From positions 4,092,001 through 4,156,000 of the forward strand of contig NZ_CP013232.1 of the NCBI RefSeq assembly GCF_001584145.1: a stretch of DNA of 64,000 bases. The letters are read 5' to 3'. Below, in pieces: positions 37,234 to 46,593 of this stretch (its first letter is position 1; every line of letters begins with the position of its first letter). Both the position numbers and the translations under genes were made by a program. The notes beneath the pieces are model-generated. The model was not told the origin of the DNA, made no database searches, and saw only the letters and a list, made by a program, of their open reading frames with translations. The stretch is from Collimonas fungivorans. GTDB taxonomy: Bacteria; Pseudomonadota; Gammaproteobacteria; Burkholderiales; Burkholderiaceae_D.

Positions 37234-38556
37234 TCATGGAACCTTCTGTTCGGTGGCGGTATAGCCGGGTCGCAACAGCACATTCATGGGATCGCTGTCG
37301 TCGATGCTGAAGCGCAAGCGACCGCCGTCGATGCGCACCCGCAGATGGCGGTACCTGGCGAGGTAACGGATTCCTACGATTGCTGCGGCAAAACCCGCGG
37401 CGGCGCCGACACCGAGCGCCCAGCGCGGGCCGAAGGTGTCCGCTACCCAACCCACCGCAGGCGCACCGATGGCGGTACCGCCCAGCGCCAAGGCCAGCAG
37501 GATCGCCATCACACGTCCGCGCATGGCGGGTTCGGTCGACAGTTGCACCATGCTGTTGGCAGTGGTGTTGAAAGTCTGTGCGGATATGCCGATAAGAATC
37601 AGCGCCAGACCAAACAGCCAGTAGCTGGGCATGAACGCCGCCAGCGCGCAGCCGAAGCCGAAGACGGCGGCTCCGGCCAGCAGGATCGCGATGCGCGGCT
37701 GCGCCCGCCGGGCCGAGAGCAGCGCGCCGGCGACCGAGCCGAAGGCCATGATCGCCGTCAGCAGCCCGTAACGGTCCGCCCCCGCATGGAAGACAGTGAC
37801 CGACATGGTGGAAATGAAGATCGGGAAATTGAGCCCGAAGGTGCCTATCAGGAACAGCATGAGAAGCACAGCTTTGATATCAGGGCGGCGCCAGACATAG
37901 CGAAAACCTTCGAGCAGCCCGCCGCGGGCTGGCGCAGCCCTGCTTCTCAGGTGCAGTTCATCGACACGCAGCAGCCGCAGAGCGCCGATGACCCCGGCAA
38001 ATGAAACAGCGTTGATCAGGAATACCCAGCCCGAGCCGATGCCGGCAATCAGGACACCTGCGACAGCAGGTCCGATCATGCGCGCAGCATTGAAAGACGT
38101 AGAATTTAGCGCTACTGCATTCGACAGCTCGGCTTCAGTCACCAGCTCCGAGACAAACGTCTGGCGCGTCGGCGAATCGAATGCCGTGACGCAGCCCAGC
38201 AGGAATGCAAACAGGTAGACATACCACAGCTGGACCAAGCCGCTGACGGTGAGGATGCCCAGTCCAAGGGCCAGCATTCCCATCGCCGCCTGGGTCGCAA
38301 TCAGGAGTTTGCGCCGGTCCAGATGATCTGCTGCAAAACCGGTCACAGGCAGCAACAGGAGATGGGGCCCGAACTGCAGCGCCATGACGATGCCGACCGC
38401 GGTCGCATTCTTGTGGGTCAGCTGGGTCAGCACCAGCCAGTCCTGGGCGGTGCGCTGCATCCAGGTTCCGACATTGGAGACCAGCGCGCCGCCGGCCCAG
38501 ATCCGGTAGTTGAAGTTATTCAGCGAACGGAAGGTGCCTTGCGTCAGCCTGTTCAT
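37234..38556 (-). CDS. MFS transporter (MFS_3/EntS-like drug or metabolite exporter)
   Basis: A 440-residue inner-membrane protein with about 12 predicted helices. The MFS loop motif appears as GFAADHLDRRKLLIATQ between helices 2 and 3, and FDSPTRQTFVSELV is typical of the EntS/MFS_3 group. It overlaps the small membrane-protein gene upstream by 4 nt and ends the MarR-isochorismatase operon. The direction is probably export; the substrate is unknown. Confidence 0.9.
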   Translation of the reverse strand: MNRLTQGTFRSLNNFNYRIWAGGALVSNVGTWMQRTAQDWLVLTQLTHKNATAVGIVMALQFGPHLLLLPVTGFAADHLDRRKLLIATQAAMGMLALGLGILTVSGLVQLWYVYLFAFLLGCVTAFDSPTRQTFVSELVTEAELSNAVALNSTSFNAARMIGPAVAGVLIAGIGSGWVFLINAVSFAGVIGALRLLRVDELHLRSRAAPARGGLLEGFRYVWRRPDIKAVLLMLFLIGTFGLNFPIFISTMSVTVFHAGADRYGLLTAIMAFGSVAGALLSARRAQPRIAILLAGAAVFGFGCALAAFMPSYWLFGLALILIGISAQTFNTTANSMVQLSTEPAMRGRVMAILLALALGGTAIGAPAVGWVADTFGPRWALGVGAAAGFAAAIVGIRYLARYRHLRVRIDGGRLRFSIDDSDPMNVLLRPGYTATEQKVP

Positions 38557-38882
38557 GCGTCCCCGGGAGAATTGCCGCCGTTGAAGCGGCCGAACCTGCG
38601 CGCCATGATCACGCCGGCCAGAAGCATACCCGATCCCGCCGTGACAATGTGCGCCGTGGCGCGCAGATCAAAATCGCCGGTACGGCAGATCAGCAGATAG
38701 GCAATCGCCAGGTTGAAAAATCCCCACAGCACATTCACCGTGGAAGAAGACAAACCCTCGCCTGGCGGTTTGGCGAACGGGCTTTGAAACGGCCGCCCCA
38801 TCAAACCGCTCACCAGGTGAGGAACGGAGTTGATGAGGAAAATGCCGCCGAAGAAATAAGAGACGCCATGCAGCGATTCCAT
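38553..38882 (-). CDS. Small four-helix membrane protein, unknown
   Basis: A 109-residue protein with three to four predicted membrane helices and a conserved-looking SVPHLVSGLMGRPFQSPFA segment. It begins 2 nt after the cysteine-hydrolase stop and overlaps the MFS start by 4 nt, so translation is coupled. No characterised family is recognised. Confidence 0.72.
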   Translation of the reverse strand: MESLHGVSYFFGGIFLINSVPHLVSGLMGRPFQSPFAKPPGEGLSSSTVNVLWGFFNLAIAYLLICRTGDFDLRATAHIVTAGSGMLLAGVIMARRFGRFNGGNSPGDA

Positions 38883-38884
38883 GG

Positions 38885-39448
38885 TCAGGCGCTCCGCTTA
38901 TCAAGGAGAGCGATGATCTCCCGAGTGCCGCCGCTTTCGCCCAGCCTCGGAAAAATCCGCGTGGTGCTGTTGATGTGAGCATCGGGATTGGTGTCGGTCA
39001 TGGCGTCGACCGCGAGGGTGACGTGGAAACCGTGCTCGTATGCCTGGCGCGCAGTTGATTCGACGCCGATGCTGGTGGAAATGCCGGCGATCACGACTTG
39101 CGTCACGCCCAGTTTTTTCAGATGCGCATCAAGGTCGCTGCCGGTGAATGCGCCCCAGGTGCGCTTGGTCACGATATGGTCTTGCGGCTGCTGGTTCAGC
39201 TCGGGGACGAAATCGGCCCAGCCGGCGGGAAGGTCGCCGAGGCTGCGTCCCTGATCGGTGCGGCCAGGCGCGCCGCCTGTGACGTTGACCAGCACCACCG
39301 GCAGGTCGTGGCGGCGGAATGCGGCGGTCAGCGCGCCAGCCCGCTGCACCACCTCGCTGGCCGGATGGACGGTGGGATAAGCGACGATGCCGTTCTGCAG
39401 GTCGATGACGATGAGTGCTGTCTTTGGATCAAGCGTGGTTACTGCCAT
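38885..39448 (-). CDS. Isochorismatase-family cysteine hydrolase
   Basis: A 187-residue hydrolase. The family's catalytic Asp is in TALIVIDLQNGIV, a Lys in VTKRTWGAF and the cis-peptide region in VIAGISTSIGVESTARQAYE. The usual nucleophile Cys of many members (VxxTGxxTxxCV) is replaced here by Ser in ISTSIGVES, so it may belong to the YcaC-like or non-Cys subgroup. ATG 39448 is preceded by AAGGAA. The operon partner MarR is 16 nt upstream. Confidence 0.85.
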   Translation of the reverse strand: MAVTTLDPKTALIVIDLQNGIVAYPTVHPASEVVQRAGALTAAFRRHDLPVVLVNVTGGAPGRTDQGRSLGDLPAGWADFVPELNQQPQDHIVTKRTWGAFTGSDLDAHLKKLGVTQVVIAGISTSIGVESTARQAYEHGFHVTLAVDAMTDTNPDAHINSTTRIFPRLGESGGTREIIALLDKRSA

Positions 39449-39464
39449 GGTGTTTTCCTTCTGG

Positions 39465-39923
39465 TCACGATTCGATGAGGCGTTTGAGCAGTTCGACGCC
39501 GGTTGCGAGCTGTTTTTGCTCTGCTTGCGTAAGCTTGCTGCGGATGGCCCGGAACAGCCAGTCGTCCTTTGCCGCACGCGCGGCCTTGATCTTTTCCCGG
39601 CAGTCGGCCGTGAGCGACAAGATGGTTTGCCGGCCGTCGTCCGGGTCCGGCACGCCGCTCACCAGCCCGGCTGCCTTTAGCACGGCCAGCGTCTCGCCCA
39701 TCGATTGAGGACGCATGCCCTGAGCGCGAGCGATGCTGGTCACCGTCGCCGGGCCTTCGTTCTCCAGCCAGACCAGGACCTGCAGCTGGGTCAGGCTGAA
39801 ATCTCCCAGGTGTGATTGTTCGCGCAAACGCTGGCGCAGCTGGCCGATCAATACACGGATCTCTCCCGCCACCGCCAGTGCGCGGGCGGCTTCGGGATCG
39901 TCTGGTCGTTCACTCATGCTCAT
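39465..39923 (-). CDS. MarR-family transcriptional regulator
   Basis: A 152-residue winged-helix regulator (LTQLQVLVWLENEGPATVTSIARAQGMRPQSMGETL in parts; wing DPDDGRQTILSLT). It is first in the operon marR, hydrolase, membrane protein, MFS exporter, and so probably represses it in response to a small aromatic or drug-like ligand. Starts at 39923 and 39917 are both possible. Confidence 0.88.
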   Translation of the reverse strand: MSMSERPDDPEAARALAVAGEIRVLIGQLRQRLREQSHLGDFSLTQLQVLVWLENEGPATVTSIARAQGMRPQSMGETLAVLKAAGLVSGVPDPDDGRQTILSLTADCREKIKAARAAKDDWLFRAIRSKLTQAEQKQLATGVELLKRLIES

Positions 39924-40031
39924 GCCTTATAGATAGGAAGGAAAACTACAAAGGTTACCTTCATATATGGATAATAGTCCTGCTCCGGGACGAAGTCAAG
40001 AATGGGGACGGCCGCGGCAAGGACGCCGGGA

Positions 40032-40922
40032 TTAAGCGCCGGCAGCGGAAAGGTGTTCGAGCAGTTCCCGCGCATACTGCGGCAAGGCATCGGCATCGCG
40101 CGTACAAATCGCCAGCTGCCGGGTAGCCCAGGGATCGGACAGCCGCACCGATTGAATCGCCATCGAGCGCCGGCAGCGCCGCGCCGCCGTCTCCGGCACG
40201 ATGGCCAGGCCGACGCCGGACGCCACCATGTGGCAGATTGCTTCCAGGGTACGCACACGCACCCTGAATGAAAGCGGATTGCCGGCCCGCATGGCGTGCT
40301 CGTCGAGATAGTTCTGCAAGGGATTGCCGACGCTCAGCCCGACAAACTGGCGGCCGGCCGTGTGCTGGAAGGCGATGCGCTTCTGCTTTACCAGCGGATC
40401 GCCGCGCGGCGCCACCAGCACCAGGCGGTCGGTGGCGAAAGCAAAGAGCTGCAGGCTGCCGTGGTCGGCGGTGGTCGAAATGATGCCGATGTCAGCGGTG
40501 CCGAGCGACACTGCCTTGACGATGTCGGTGCTGGGCCTTTCCTTCAGGTCGACATCGATATTCGGACGCGCCGCCAGGAACGGCGCCAGCGCCTTGGGCA
40601 AGAACTCGGTCATGGCAACCGTGTTGACCCACAGCCGGACATGGGCCTTGAACCCTTTTGAATATTCGCCCAGCTCGCCGCGCATCTGCTCCATCTGCGC
40701 CAGCACCAGCCGCGCATGGTGGGCCAGGGTATCGCCTGCCGGCGTCAGTTCAACGCCACGGGCGCGGCGCTCCAGCAGAGGCAGGCCGATCAGTTCCTCC
40801 ATGCCGCGCAGGCGCGCGCTGGCCGAGGGCAGCGACATGTTGGCCAGCGCCGCGCCATGGGTAATGCTGCCGGTTTCCAGAACCAGGAGGAATAGCCGCA
40901 GATCGGTCAGGTCGAAGCGCAT
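40032..40922 (-). CDS. LysR-family regulator, divergent from a TauE/SafE gene
   Basis: A 296-residue LysR regulator. The N-terminal HTH (LRLFLLVLETGSITHGAALANMSLPSASARL in parts) is followed by a periplasmic-binding-like effector domain (LGTADIGIISTTADHG, VASGVGLAIVPETAARR). It is divergent from the TauE/SafE exporter with about 120 nt between, the standard arrangement for a regulator of that gene. Confidence 0.9.
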   Translation of the reverse strand: MRFDLTDLRLFLLVLETGSITHGAALANMSLPSASARLRGMEELIGLPLLERRARGVELTPAGDTLAHHARLVLAQMEQMRGELGEYSKGFKAHVRLWVNTVAMTEFLPKALAPFLAARPNIDVDLKERPSTDIVKAVSLGTADIGIISTTADHGSLQLFAFATDRLVLVAPRGDPLVKQKRIAFQHTAGRQFVGLSVGNPLQNYLDEHAMRAGNPLSFRVRVRTLEAICHMVASGVGLAIVPETAARRCRRSMAIQSVRLSDPWATRQLAICTRDADALPQYARELLEHLSAAGA

Positions 40923-41043
40923 GTACACGATGCTACCAGCCTGCGAGCCTTAGGCATAGCCTAAGGCTGGATACGGTTCTTGCGCATTGTGCCGGGGCCT
41001 CGGATCGAGAAAAATGCCATTGTCGCTTTTTGAGATGCCAGCC

Positions 41044-41793
41044 ATGTTCCACTATGACCTGCCACGCTTGTCCGCCATTCTGCTCACCTTCTTTATCGCC
41101 GGCACGGTGAAGGGCGTGACCGGGATGGGGTTGCCGACCATTGCAATGGGGCTGCTGGGAGCCACCATGCCGCCGGTTGCAGCGGCCTCGCTCCTGATCC
41201 TGCCCTCGTTCGTCACTAACCTCTGGCAACTGCTGGCCGGCCCCGGATTCGTGGCGCTGGCCAGGCGGCTCTGGACCATGATGGCGGGCATCACCGTCGG
41301 CACCATTGCCGGCGCCTGGCTGATGACCAATGACAGCGGCGGCTGGACTGCAATAGCGCTCGGAGTGGTGCTAGTAATTTATGCGCTGTTCGGATTGGCG
41401 GCGCGCCAGCTGTCTGTTCCTGCGCAGGCAGAGCGGCCTGCATCGCCGCTGGTCGGCCTTGTGACCGGACTGATCACCGGCGGCACCGGCGTGTTCGTGA
41501 TTCCGGCCGTGCCCTATATCCAGGCGTTGGGGCTGGACAAGGAGGACCTGGTGCAGGCGCTGGGACTGTCGTTCACCGTGTCAACCATCGCCCTGGCCAT
41601 CGGCCTGCAGCGGCAAGGCGCTTTCCAGCTGGGCGATATCGGCACATCCAGCCTTGCGGTGCTACCTGCATTGCTGGGCATGTGGCTAGGCCAGCATGTC
41701 CGGCGGCGCGTCAGCCCGGCTGTTTTCCGGCGCTGGTTTTTCATCTGCCTGATCGTGCTCGGCCTGCAGCTGGTATTGCGTCCGATTATCTAG
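41044..41793 (+). CDS. TauE/SafE-family anion (sulfite/organosulfonate) exporter
   Basis: A 249-residue membrane protein with about eight predicted helices and the two-repeat TauE/SafE pattern (GTVKGVTGMGLPTIAMGLLG near the N-terminus, GLVTGLITGGTGVFVIPAVPY in the second half). In-frame ATGs at 41014 and 41035 are alternatives. Family members export sulfite, sulfoacetate or related anions. The divergent LysR gene probably controls it. Confidence 0.88.
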   Translation: MFHYDLPRLSAILLTFFIAGTVKGVTGMGLPTIAMGLLGATMPPVAAASLLILPSFVTNLWQLLAGPGFVALARRLWTMMAGITVGTIAGAWLMTNDSGGWTAIALGVVLVIYALFGLAARQLSVPAQAERPASPLVGLVTGLITGGTGVFVIPAVPYIQALGLDKEDLVQALGLSFTVSTIALAIGLQRQGAFQLGDIGTSSLAVLPALLGMWLGQHVRRRVSPAVFRRWFFICLIVLGLQLVLRPII

Positions 41794-41915
41794 ATTGCGC
41801 AGAAAACCATGCTCGCCGCCCTGCTTCAAACCATAGCCACGCTCGGCATACTGGCAAGTATCGCCGCGCAGCTTGTCTTTCTCCGGCATGGCCCAGGCTA
41901 ACCACCGATTGCGCC

Positions 41916-42128
41916 CTATCCCATGCCGCGCCCGCCGTCCTTGGCAGTCGCCATTTCGAACAGGTCGAATACATCGCCGTAGAGGAAGGATTTTTTTACC
42001 GGCTGGCCGTATTCGGCAGGATTTTCGAAAGTCAGGATTTTTTGTTCGCAGTCATGTTTGGTCCTGGCAATCACGGCGTCGGTCTTGTCGCCGTCCAGAT
42101 GTGCGGCCACCCAGTAAGTCAGCTTCAT
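41916..42128 (-). CDS. Conserved small hypothetical protein (70 aa)
   Basis: A 70-residue soluble protein beginning MKLTYWVAAHLDGDKTDAVIA, with a GGGAG ribosome binding site 5 nt upstream. It looks like a small alpha/beta protein of the kind common in Burkholderiales; I know of no function. It has no operon partner. Confidence 0.65.
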   Translation of the reverse strand: MKLTYWVAAHLDGDKTDAVIARTKHDCEQKILTFENPAEYGQPVKKSFLYGDVFDLFEMATAKDGGRGMG

Positions 42129-42263
42129 CTTTTCTCCCTGCTTCGATTCGGATTGATTGCGTCTTACAGTGCCATATTTTCCGGGATTTGTCTCGGGGAG
42201 TCGGAACGAAAAAGAGGAATCTCCCCGATGGGAAGATTCCTCTCCTGGATCAATCCGCTGCTT

Positions 42264-42455
42264 TTAAGCAGGCTGCTGAGGGTCATCGCCCTCCTTGTTT
42301 TCGGCTTCTTTGTTTTCCAGATGTTCGGTCACCGCTTCCACGCCCTTGTAACCGGCAATGGCGGCAATGCCCTCAGTCAGGATGGAGGCATTCGGATCCA
42401 GCTTCTTCACGCCTTCGACTGCCACTACCGCACCAATGACTTCTTCCAGGATACC
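42264..42455 (-). CDS. Small hypothetical protein (63 aa)
   Basis: A 63-residue protein (MGILEEVIGAVVAVEGVKKL) with an Ala/Val/Gly-rich helix and an acidic, Glu/Asn-rich tail. GAGG lies 8 nt upstream of ATG 42455. It follows the second acid-shock-like gene on the same strand, beyond that gene's terminator. No family is recognised. Confidence 0.6.
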   Translation of the reverse strand, partial: GILEEVIGAVVAVEGVKKLDPNASILTEGIAAIAGYKGVEAVTEHLENKEAENKEGDDPQQPA

Positions 42456-42502
42456 CATGATTTGTTCCTCAAAATATTTGCACAAAAACCGACGGCTGAA
42501 AA

Positions 42503-42533
42503 CGCGAGAGACAGGATCATCCTGTCTCTCGCG
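42503..42533 (-). terminator. Terminator hairpin of Asr-like copy 2
   Basis: A 14-bp perfect stem (CGCGAGAGACAGGA and complement) with a TCA loop 16 nt after the stop codon. It shares the GAGACAGG core with the copy-1 terminator. Confidence 0.82.
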
Positions 42534-42549
42534 ATGGACGCTGCCTTGA

Positions 42550-42861
42550 TTACTTAGGCGCGGCTTCCTTGACGTCTGCCTTGGCGGCAGTTGGTTCTGC
42601 CTTCACCTTGCTGGTGGCTTTGAACGGTGTGTGATGCGTTTTTGCTTTCGTGCCCTTGGCTGCGGTTTCGGTGCTTGCTGCGGCCTTGGTTTCAACCTTC
42701 GGCGCTTTCACATCTGCCTTCACGTCTGCTTTGGCAGCCGGGGTAGTTGCGCTTGCGGTTACCGAAGCAGCAGGCGCTGCAGGGGCAGCTGGAGCGGCAG
42801 CCTGGGCGAAAACGGAAGTAGCAAACAAGCCAGCGATCAGAGTTGCGAGTAATTTGTTCAT
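42550..42861 (-). CDS. Exported Ala/Lys-rich acid-shock-like (Asr-like) protein, copy 2
   Basis: A 103-residue paralogue of the protein at 36787-37110. The signal peptide is identical (MNKLLATLIAGLFATSVFAQ), with an Ala/Pro spacer, a Lys/Ala/Thr-rich body with AKADVKADVK repeats, one HH pair and the same KEAAPK end. The mid-region has diverged freely, as expected for a disordered basic periplasmic protein. Upstream direct repeats and the hairpin after the gene are conserved with copy 1, so a whole transcription unit was duplicated. A buffering or envelope-protection role is inferred from composition only. Confidence 0.7.
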   Translation of the reverse strand: MNKLLATLIAGLFATSVFAQAAAPAAPAAPAASVTASATTPAAKADVKADVKAPKVETKAAASTETAAKGTKAKTHHTPFKATSKVKAEPTAAKADVKEAAPK

Positions 42862-42938
42862 GTGTGCACCTTTACGTTATCTCGATTACCTCAGGAAAAT
42901 CCCGAGGGCTTGAGCAGATAACGAGGGCGATGCGGGAA

Positions 42939-42966
42939 CTGTTGACCGTCCTTACAAACGATTACA
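42939..42966 (-). promoter_or_regulatory. Conserved operator-like direct repeat upstream of Asr-like copy 2
   Basis: CTGTTGACC-N4-TTACA-N5-TTACA on the plus strand, 78 nt before the start, the same block and nearly the same distance as in copy 1. The flanking sequence has diverged, which points to selection on the block. Confidence 0.6.
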
Positions 42967-42981
42967 ATTCGACACATAGGC

Positions 42982-43623
42982 TCAGGATGTCTGGCGGCGC
43001 AGCGCCAGCAGCAGCGAGCCGAATGAAATGAAGGCTGTCCCTACCACGCGGTTCATCCACTTGGCGAACTGCGGCCGCACCAGCAGATGCCTGGCGCGGG
43101 AAGCTACTACTGCATAGCTCAGGTGGGTGCTGTAAGACAAGCTCATGAAGATAGCCATGAGGACCAGGAATTGCGGCAGCAAAGCTGCCTGGGGATCGAT
43201 GAACTGCGGGAACAGCGCCGTGAAAAACAAGACCGCCTTGGGGTTGGTGGCCGCTGTCAGGAAGGCTTCGCCATACAGCTTGCGCGGACGCGGAGCAATT
43301 CCGGCCTGCCCTGCTTCCGATTCATAAGCAAGTCCGTTCGAGCCGGCGAACAAATGCCGGATGCCGATATAAAACAGGTAAAGCGCGCCGCAAATCTTGA
43401 CTGCCATGAACAGCATGGCGGACGACTTGAGCAGCACGCCCAGGCCAAGGATGGCCGCGGTCGACAGGCAGAACACGCCGGAAATATTGCCCAGGCCTGA
43501 CCACATCACCGAACGCGGGCCATAGGTAGCGCCATTGCGCAGCGACAGCAGGATCGACGGCCCGGGGCTGAGGATGGACAGCGCCGCGAAGGCGGTATAG
43601 GTGAGGATAGTTTGCGTATGCAT
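42982..43623 (-). CDS. LysE/RhtB-family amino-acid exporter
   Basis: A 213-residue membrane protein with six predicted helices and the LysE motif (FAALSILSPGPSILLSLRNGATYG), with ATNPKAVLFFTALFPQF later. It is a second LysE-type gene in the window, only distantly related to the one in the isc operon. It is monocistronic; the substrate is unknown. Confidence 0.9.
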   Translation of the reverse strand: MHTQTILTYTAFAALSILSPGPSILLSLRNGATYGPRSVMWSGLGNISGVFCLSTAAILGLGVLLKSSAMLFMAVKICGALYLFYIGIRHLFAGSNGLAYESEAGQAGIAPRPRKLYGEAFLTAATNPKAVLFFTALFPQFIDPQAALLPQFLVLMAIFMSLSYSTHLSYAVVASRARHLLVRPQFAKWMNRVVGTAFISFGSLLLALRRQTS

Positions 43624-43753
43624 CGGGCGTCGGACCTTTCAAGCGATTGTTGTACCCTGGCCCCTGAGCCGGGATCTGTCTAGACACCGGCCAAGTATAC
43701 GCGAATGGCGGCTACCGTGTTTCCACGGGCCAACCGTGCACCAGTGCGGCTCC

Positions 43754-44917
43754 TTATCGTCCCGAACGCGTGCTGACATCGACCCACACCGCCAGCATCA
43801 GGATGCTGCCCTTGACGATCATTTGCCAGTAGGTATCGACATCCAGCATCGACATGCCGTTGTCCAGGCTGGCCATCACCAGCGCGCCGATCAGCGCGCC
43901 ATATACCGTGCCCGAGCCGCCACGCATGGAAGTGCCGCCGATGAAACAGGCAGCGATCGCATCCAGCTCGCCCATGTTGCCGGCCGAAGGCGAACCCGCC
44001 GCCAGGCGCGCAGTATTGACCAGGCCGGCCAGCGCGCACATTACGCCCATGATGCCGAAGATCCACAGCTTCACCGCCTGCACGTTGACGCCGGACAAAC
44101 GGGTCGCCTCCATGTTGCTGCCGACCGAATAGATGCGGCGCCCGAAAACGGTCTGGGTGGTGATGTAGCTGAACAGGCCCAGCAAGGCCAGCAACAGCAG
44201 CACCGGCACAGGGATCCCGTCATAGGTGTTGAGGGTGGATACAAACGCCAGCAGCACCAGTCCGATCAGCAGCACACGCACTCCGTCGCGCCACAGCGGC
44301 GGCACCGGCAGCGCGTGCTGCATGCGGTTGCGGCGCTGGCGCCAGGTCAGCGCCAAGGCCAGGATGAACAAGCCGGCGCCGAGCACGATGCCGAGCTGCG
44401 GCGGCAGGTAACCCTGCCCCAGGTACACCAGGTCGCTGGAGACCGGGGCGATGGTCAGTCCGCCGGTGACGCCCAACAGGATCCCGCGAAACGCCAGCAT
44501 GCCGCCGAGGCCGACGATGAACGAGGGAATCCGCATGTACGCCGTCAGGTAGCCGTTGAACAAACCCAGCGCCAGGCCCAGCAGCAGCACCAGGCACAGG
44601 TTCAGCGGCAGAGGCAGATGGTGGGTGACGTTGAGCACGGCGGCGACGCCGCCCAGCAAGCCGAGCATGGAGCCGACCGAGAGGTCGATTTCACCGCCGA
44701 TAATCACCAACACCATGCCGCAAGCGAGGATGCCGGTGATCGACATCTGGCGCAGCAGGTTGGACAGGTTGCGCGGCGTGACGAAACCGCCTTCGGTTTT
44801 CCAGCTGAAGAATGCCCAGATGATGGCGATAGCTATCAGCAAGGCCATGATCTTGTATTGCCGGAACAGCTGCTTGATATTGAAATTGAGGTTGAAATTG
44901 AGGTTGATCTTGCTCAT
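43754..44917 (-). CDS. xylH: XylH, D-xylose ABC transporter permease
   Basis: A 387-residue inner-membrane permease of the ribose/xylose type with about ten predicted helices. The conserved [17 protein letters not shown] and [19 protein letters not shown] motifs are present. It forms the channel with the XylG ATPase. Its start overlaps the xylG stop by 4 nt (ATGA), so translation is coupled. The identity as xylose-specific rests on the adjacent xylF, xylA and xylR. Confidence 0.95.
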   Translation of the reverse strand: MSKINLNFNLNFNIKQLFRQYKIMALLIAIAIIWAFFSWKTEGGFVTPRNLSNLLRQMSITGILACGMVLVIIGGEIDLSVGSMLGLLGGVAAVLNVTHHLPLPLNLCLVLLLGLALGLFNGYLTAYMRIPSFIVGLGGMLAFRGILLGVTGGLTIAPVSSDLVYLGQGYLPPQLGIVLGAGLFILALALTWRQRRNRMQHALPVPPLWRDGVRVLLIGLVLLAFVSTLNTYDGIPVPVLLLLALLGLFSYITTQTVFGRRIYSVGSNMEATRLSGVNVQAVKLWIFGIMGVMCALAGLVNTARLAAGSPSAGNMGELDAIAACFIGGTSMRGGSGTVYGALIGALVMASLDNGMSMLDVDTYWQMIVKGSILMLAVWVDVSTRSGR

Positions 44918-46506
44918 ATCAGTTTCCCGTTATTTCCTGCTTCAGATGCAGCGGCGACCAGCTGCTGCGACGCCATGTATTGAGACGACTGGTCGATCGC
45001 CGCTGCCAGCACGGTTTCCTGGCTCAGGCCGCGGTTGATGAAATTGCCGCGCAGCTTGCCTTCGCCGATCACCAGCACGCGGTCGGAAACGCCCAGCACC
45101 TCCGCCAGCTCGGACGACACCATGATGATCGCCACGCCCTGCCGCGCCAGCTGCGCCATCAGCCGGTAGATCTCGGCCTTGGCGCCGACATCGACGCCGC
45201 GCGTCGGTTCGTCCAGGATCAGGACTTTGGGCCGCGCCAGCAGCATTTTTGCCAGCACCGCCTTTTGCTGGTTGCCGCCGGACAGGCTGGTGATGGGCAA
45301 GAACGGGCTGGATGTCTTGAGCTGGAGCCGGCCTATTTCAGCCTGCACGGTTTTCAGTTCGGCCTCGGCATCGATGCGGGTGTTGCGCGAAAAATTCTTG
45401 AGCACCGCCAAGGTGATGTTCTGGCCGACGCTGAGATCGGGCACGATGCCGTGCTGCTTGCGGTCTTCAGGCACCATGCACAGCCCGAGCCGGATCGCTT
45501 TTTGCGGCGTGCCGGTGTCGACTTTGACGCCTTCCAGCCAGACCTCGGCCTGGCTGCGTCCAGGATAAGCGCCGAACAGGGCAGACACCAGTTCGGTGCG
45601 GCCGGCGCCCACCAGCCCGGCGATGCCAAGGATCTCGCCGCGCCGCAAAGAAAAAGAAATATCGTCGACGCGCTTGCGCAGCGGATTGTCGACGTCATGG
45701 CAGGTGACATGGCGCGCTTCGAACATCACCTCGCCGATCTCGTGTTCCTGGTCCGGATACATGGCGCTGATTTCGCGGCCCACCATCTGCGTGATGATCT
45801 GGTCGACATTCATGTCCTGCATCGGCGTGGTGGCAATGTGTTTGCCGTCGCGGATCACGGCCACGGTGTCGCACACCGCCGCCACTTCGTCCAGCTTGTG
45901 TGAGATATACACACAAGCCACGCCCTTGGCTTTCAGGTCGCGGATAATATCCAGCAAAACCTCGATCTCGGATGCCGTCAGCGACGACGACGGTTCGTCC
46001 AGGATCAGCAGCTTCGCCTGTTTGTTGAGCGCCTTGGCAATCTCCACCAGCTGCTGATGGCCGCCGCCGTAGTTCATCACCGGCAGCGCCACATTGATGT
46101 CGGGCATTTTCAGTTCGCGCATCAGTTCGGCGGCGCGGCGGTACATGGCGGGATAGTTCATGCGGCCGCCAGGCAGGGTCAGTTCGTGTCCCATGAAAAT
46201 GTTTTCTGCTACCGACAGTTCCTGCACCAGCATCAGCTCCTGATGAATGATGATGATGCCGGCGGCTTCGGTATCGCGCATCGATTGCGACTGCAAGGGT
46301 GCTCCCTGCCACAGGATTTCACCCTGCCAGCTGCCATGCGGATAAACGCCGGACAGCACTTTCATCAGGGTCGATTTGCCGGCGCCGTTTTCGCCGCACA
46401 GGCCGAGGCATTCACCAGCCTTGACCTTGATGTCGATGCCATCCAGCGCCCGCACCGCGCCGAATTCCTTGACGATGCCGCGCATTTCCAGCAAATAGTC
46501 GGACAT
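44914..46506 (-). CDS. xylG: XylG, D-xylose ABC transporter ATP-binding protein
   Basis: A 530-residue double ATPase. The N-terminal domain has GENGAGKST and an LVEIAKAL signature region; the C-terminal domain has a degenerate Walker A ([10 protein letters not shown]), [15 protein letters not shown] and Walker [15 protein letters not shown]. This asymmetry is normal for sugar ABC ATPases. The start is 46506 (MSDYLLEM). A hairpin separates it from xylF. Confidence 0.95.
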   Translation of the reverse strand: MSDYLLEMRGIVKEFGAVRALDGIDIKVKAGECLGLCGENGAGKSTLMKVLSGVYPHGSWQGEILWQGAPLQSQSMRDTEAAGIIIIHQELMLVQELSVAENIFMGHELTLPGGRMNYPAMYRRAAELMRELKMPDINVALPVMNYGGGHQQLVEIAKALNKQAKLLILDEPSSSLTASEIEVLLDIIRDLKAKGVACVYISHKLDEVAAVCDTVAVIRDGKHIATTPMQDMNVDQIITQMVGREISAMYPDQEHEIGEVMFEARHVTCHDVDNPLRKRVDDISFSLRRGEILGIAGLVGAGRTELVSALFGAYPGRSQAEVWLEGVKVDTGTPQKAIRLGLCMVPEDRKQHGIVPDLSVGQNITLAVLKNFSRNTRIDAEAELKTVQAEIGRLQLKTSSPFLPITSLSGGNQQKAVLAKMLLARPKVLILDEPTRGVDVGAKAEIYRLMAQLARQGVAIIMVSSELAEVLGVSDRVLVIGEGKLRGNFINRGLSQETVLAAAIDQSSQYMASQQLVAAASEAGNNGKLI

Positions 46507-46537
46507 GCCTGCTCCCGCAATGACTAAAGGGAAAAGA

Positions 46538-46577
46538 AAACGGCCGCACGGCGGCATGAATGCCGCCGCGGCCGTTT
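46538..46577 (-). terminator. Attenuator-like hairpin between xylF and xylG
   Basis: AAACGGCCGC pairs with GCGGCCGTTT around an inner CGGCGGCA/TGCCGCCG helix; on the minus strand TTTTCTTTTCCC follows. It would stop part of the transcripts and protect xylF mRNA, giving more binding protein than ATPase. Confidence 0.8.
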
Positions 46578-46593
46578 CAGTTCATGCCGCAGC

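Noticed and set aside
41686..41889. Minus-strand frame overlapping the end of the TauE/SafE gene
   Set aside because: It mostly shadows the transporter gene, has no ribosome binding site and no family resemblance.
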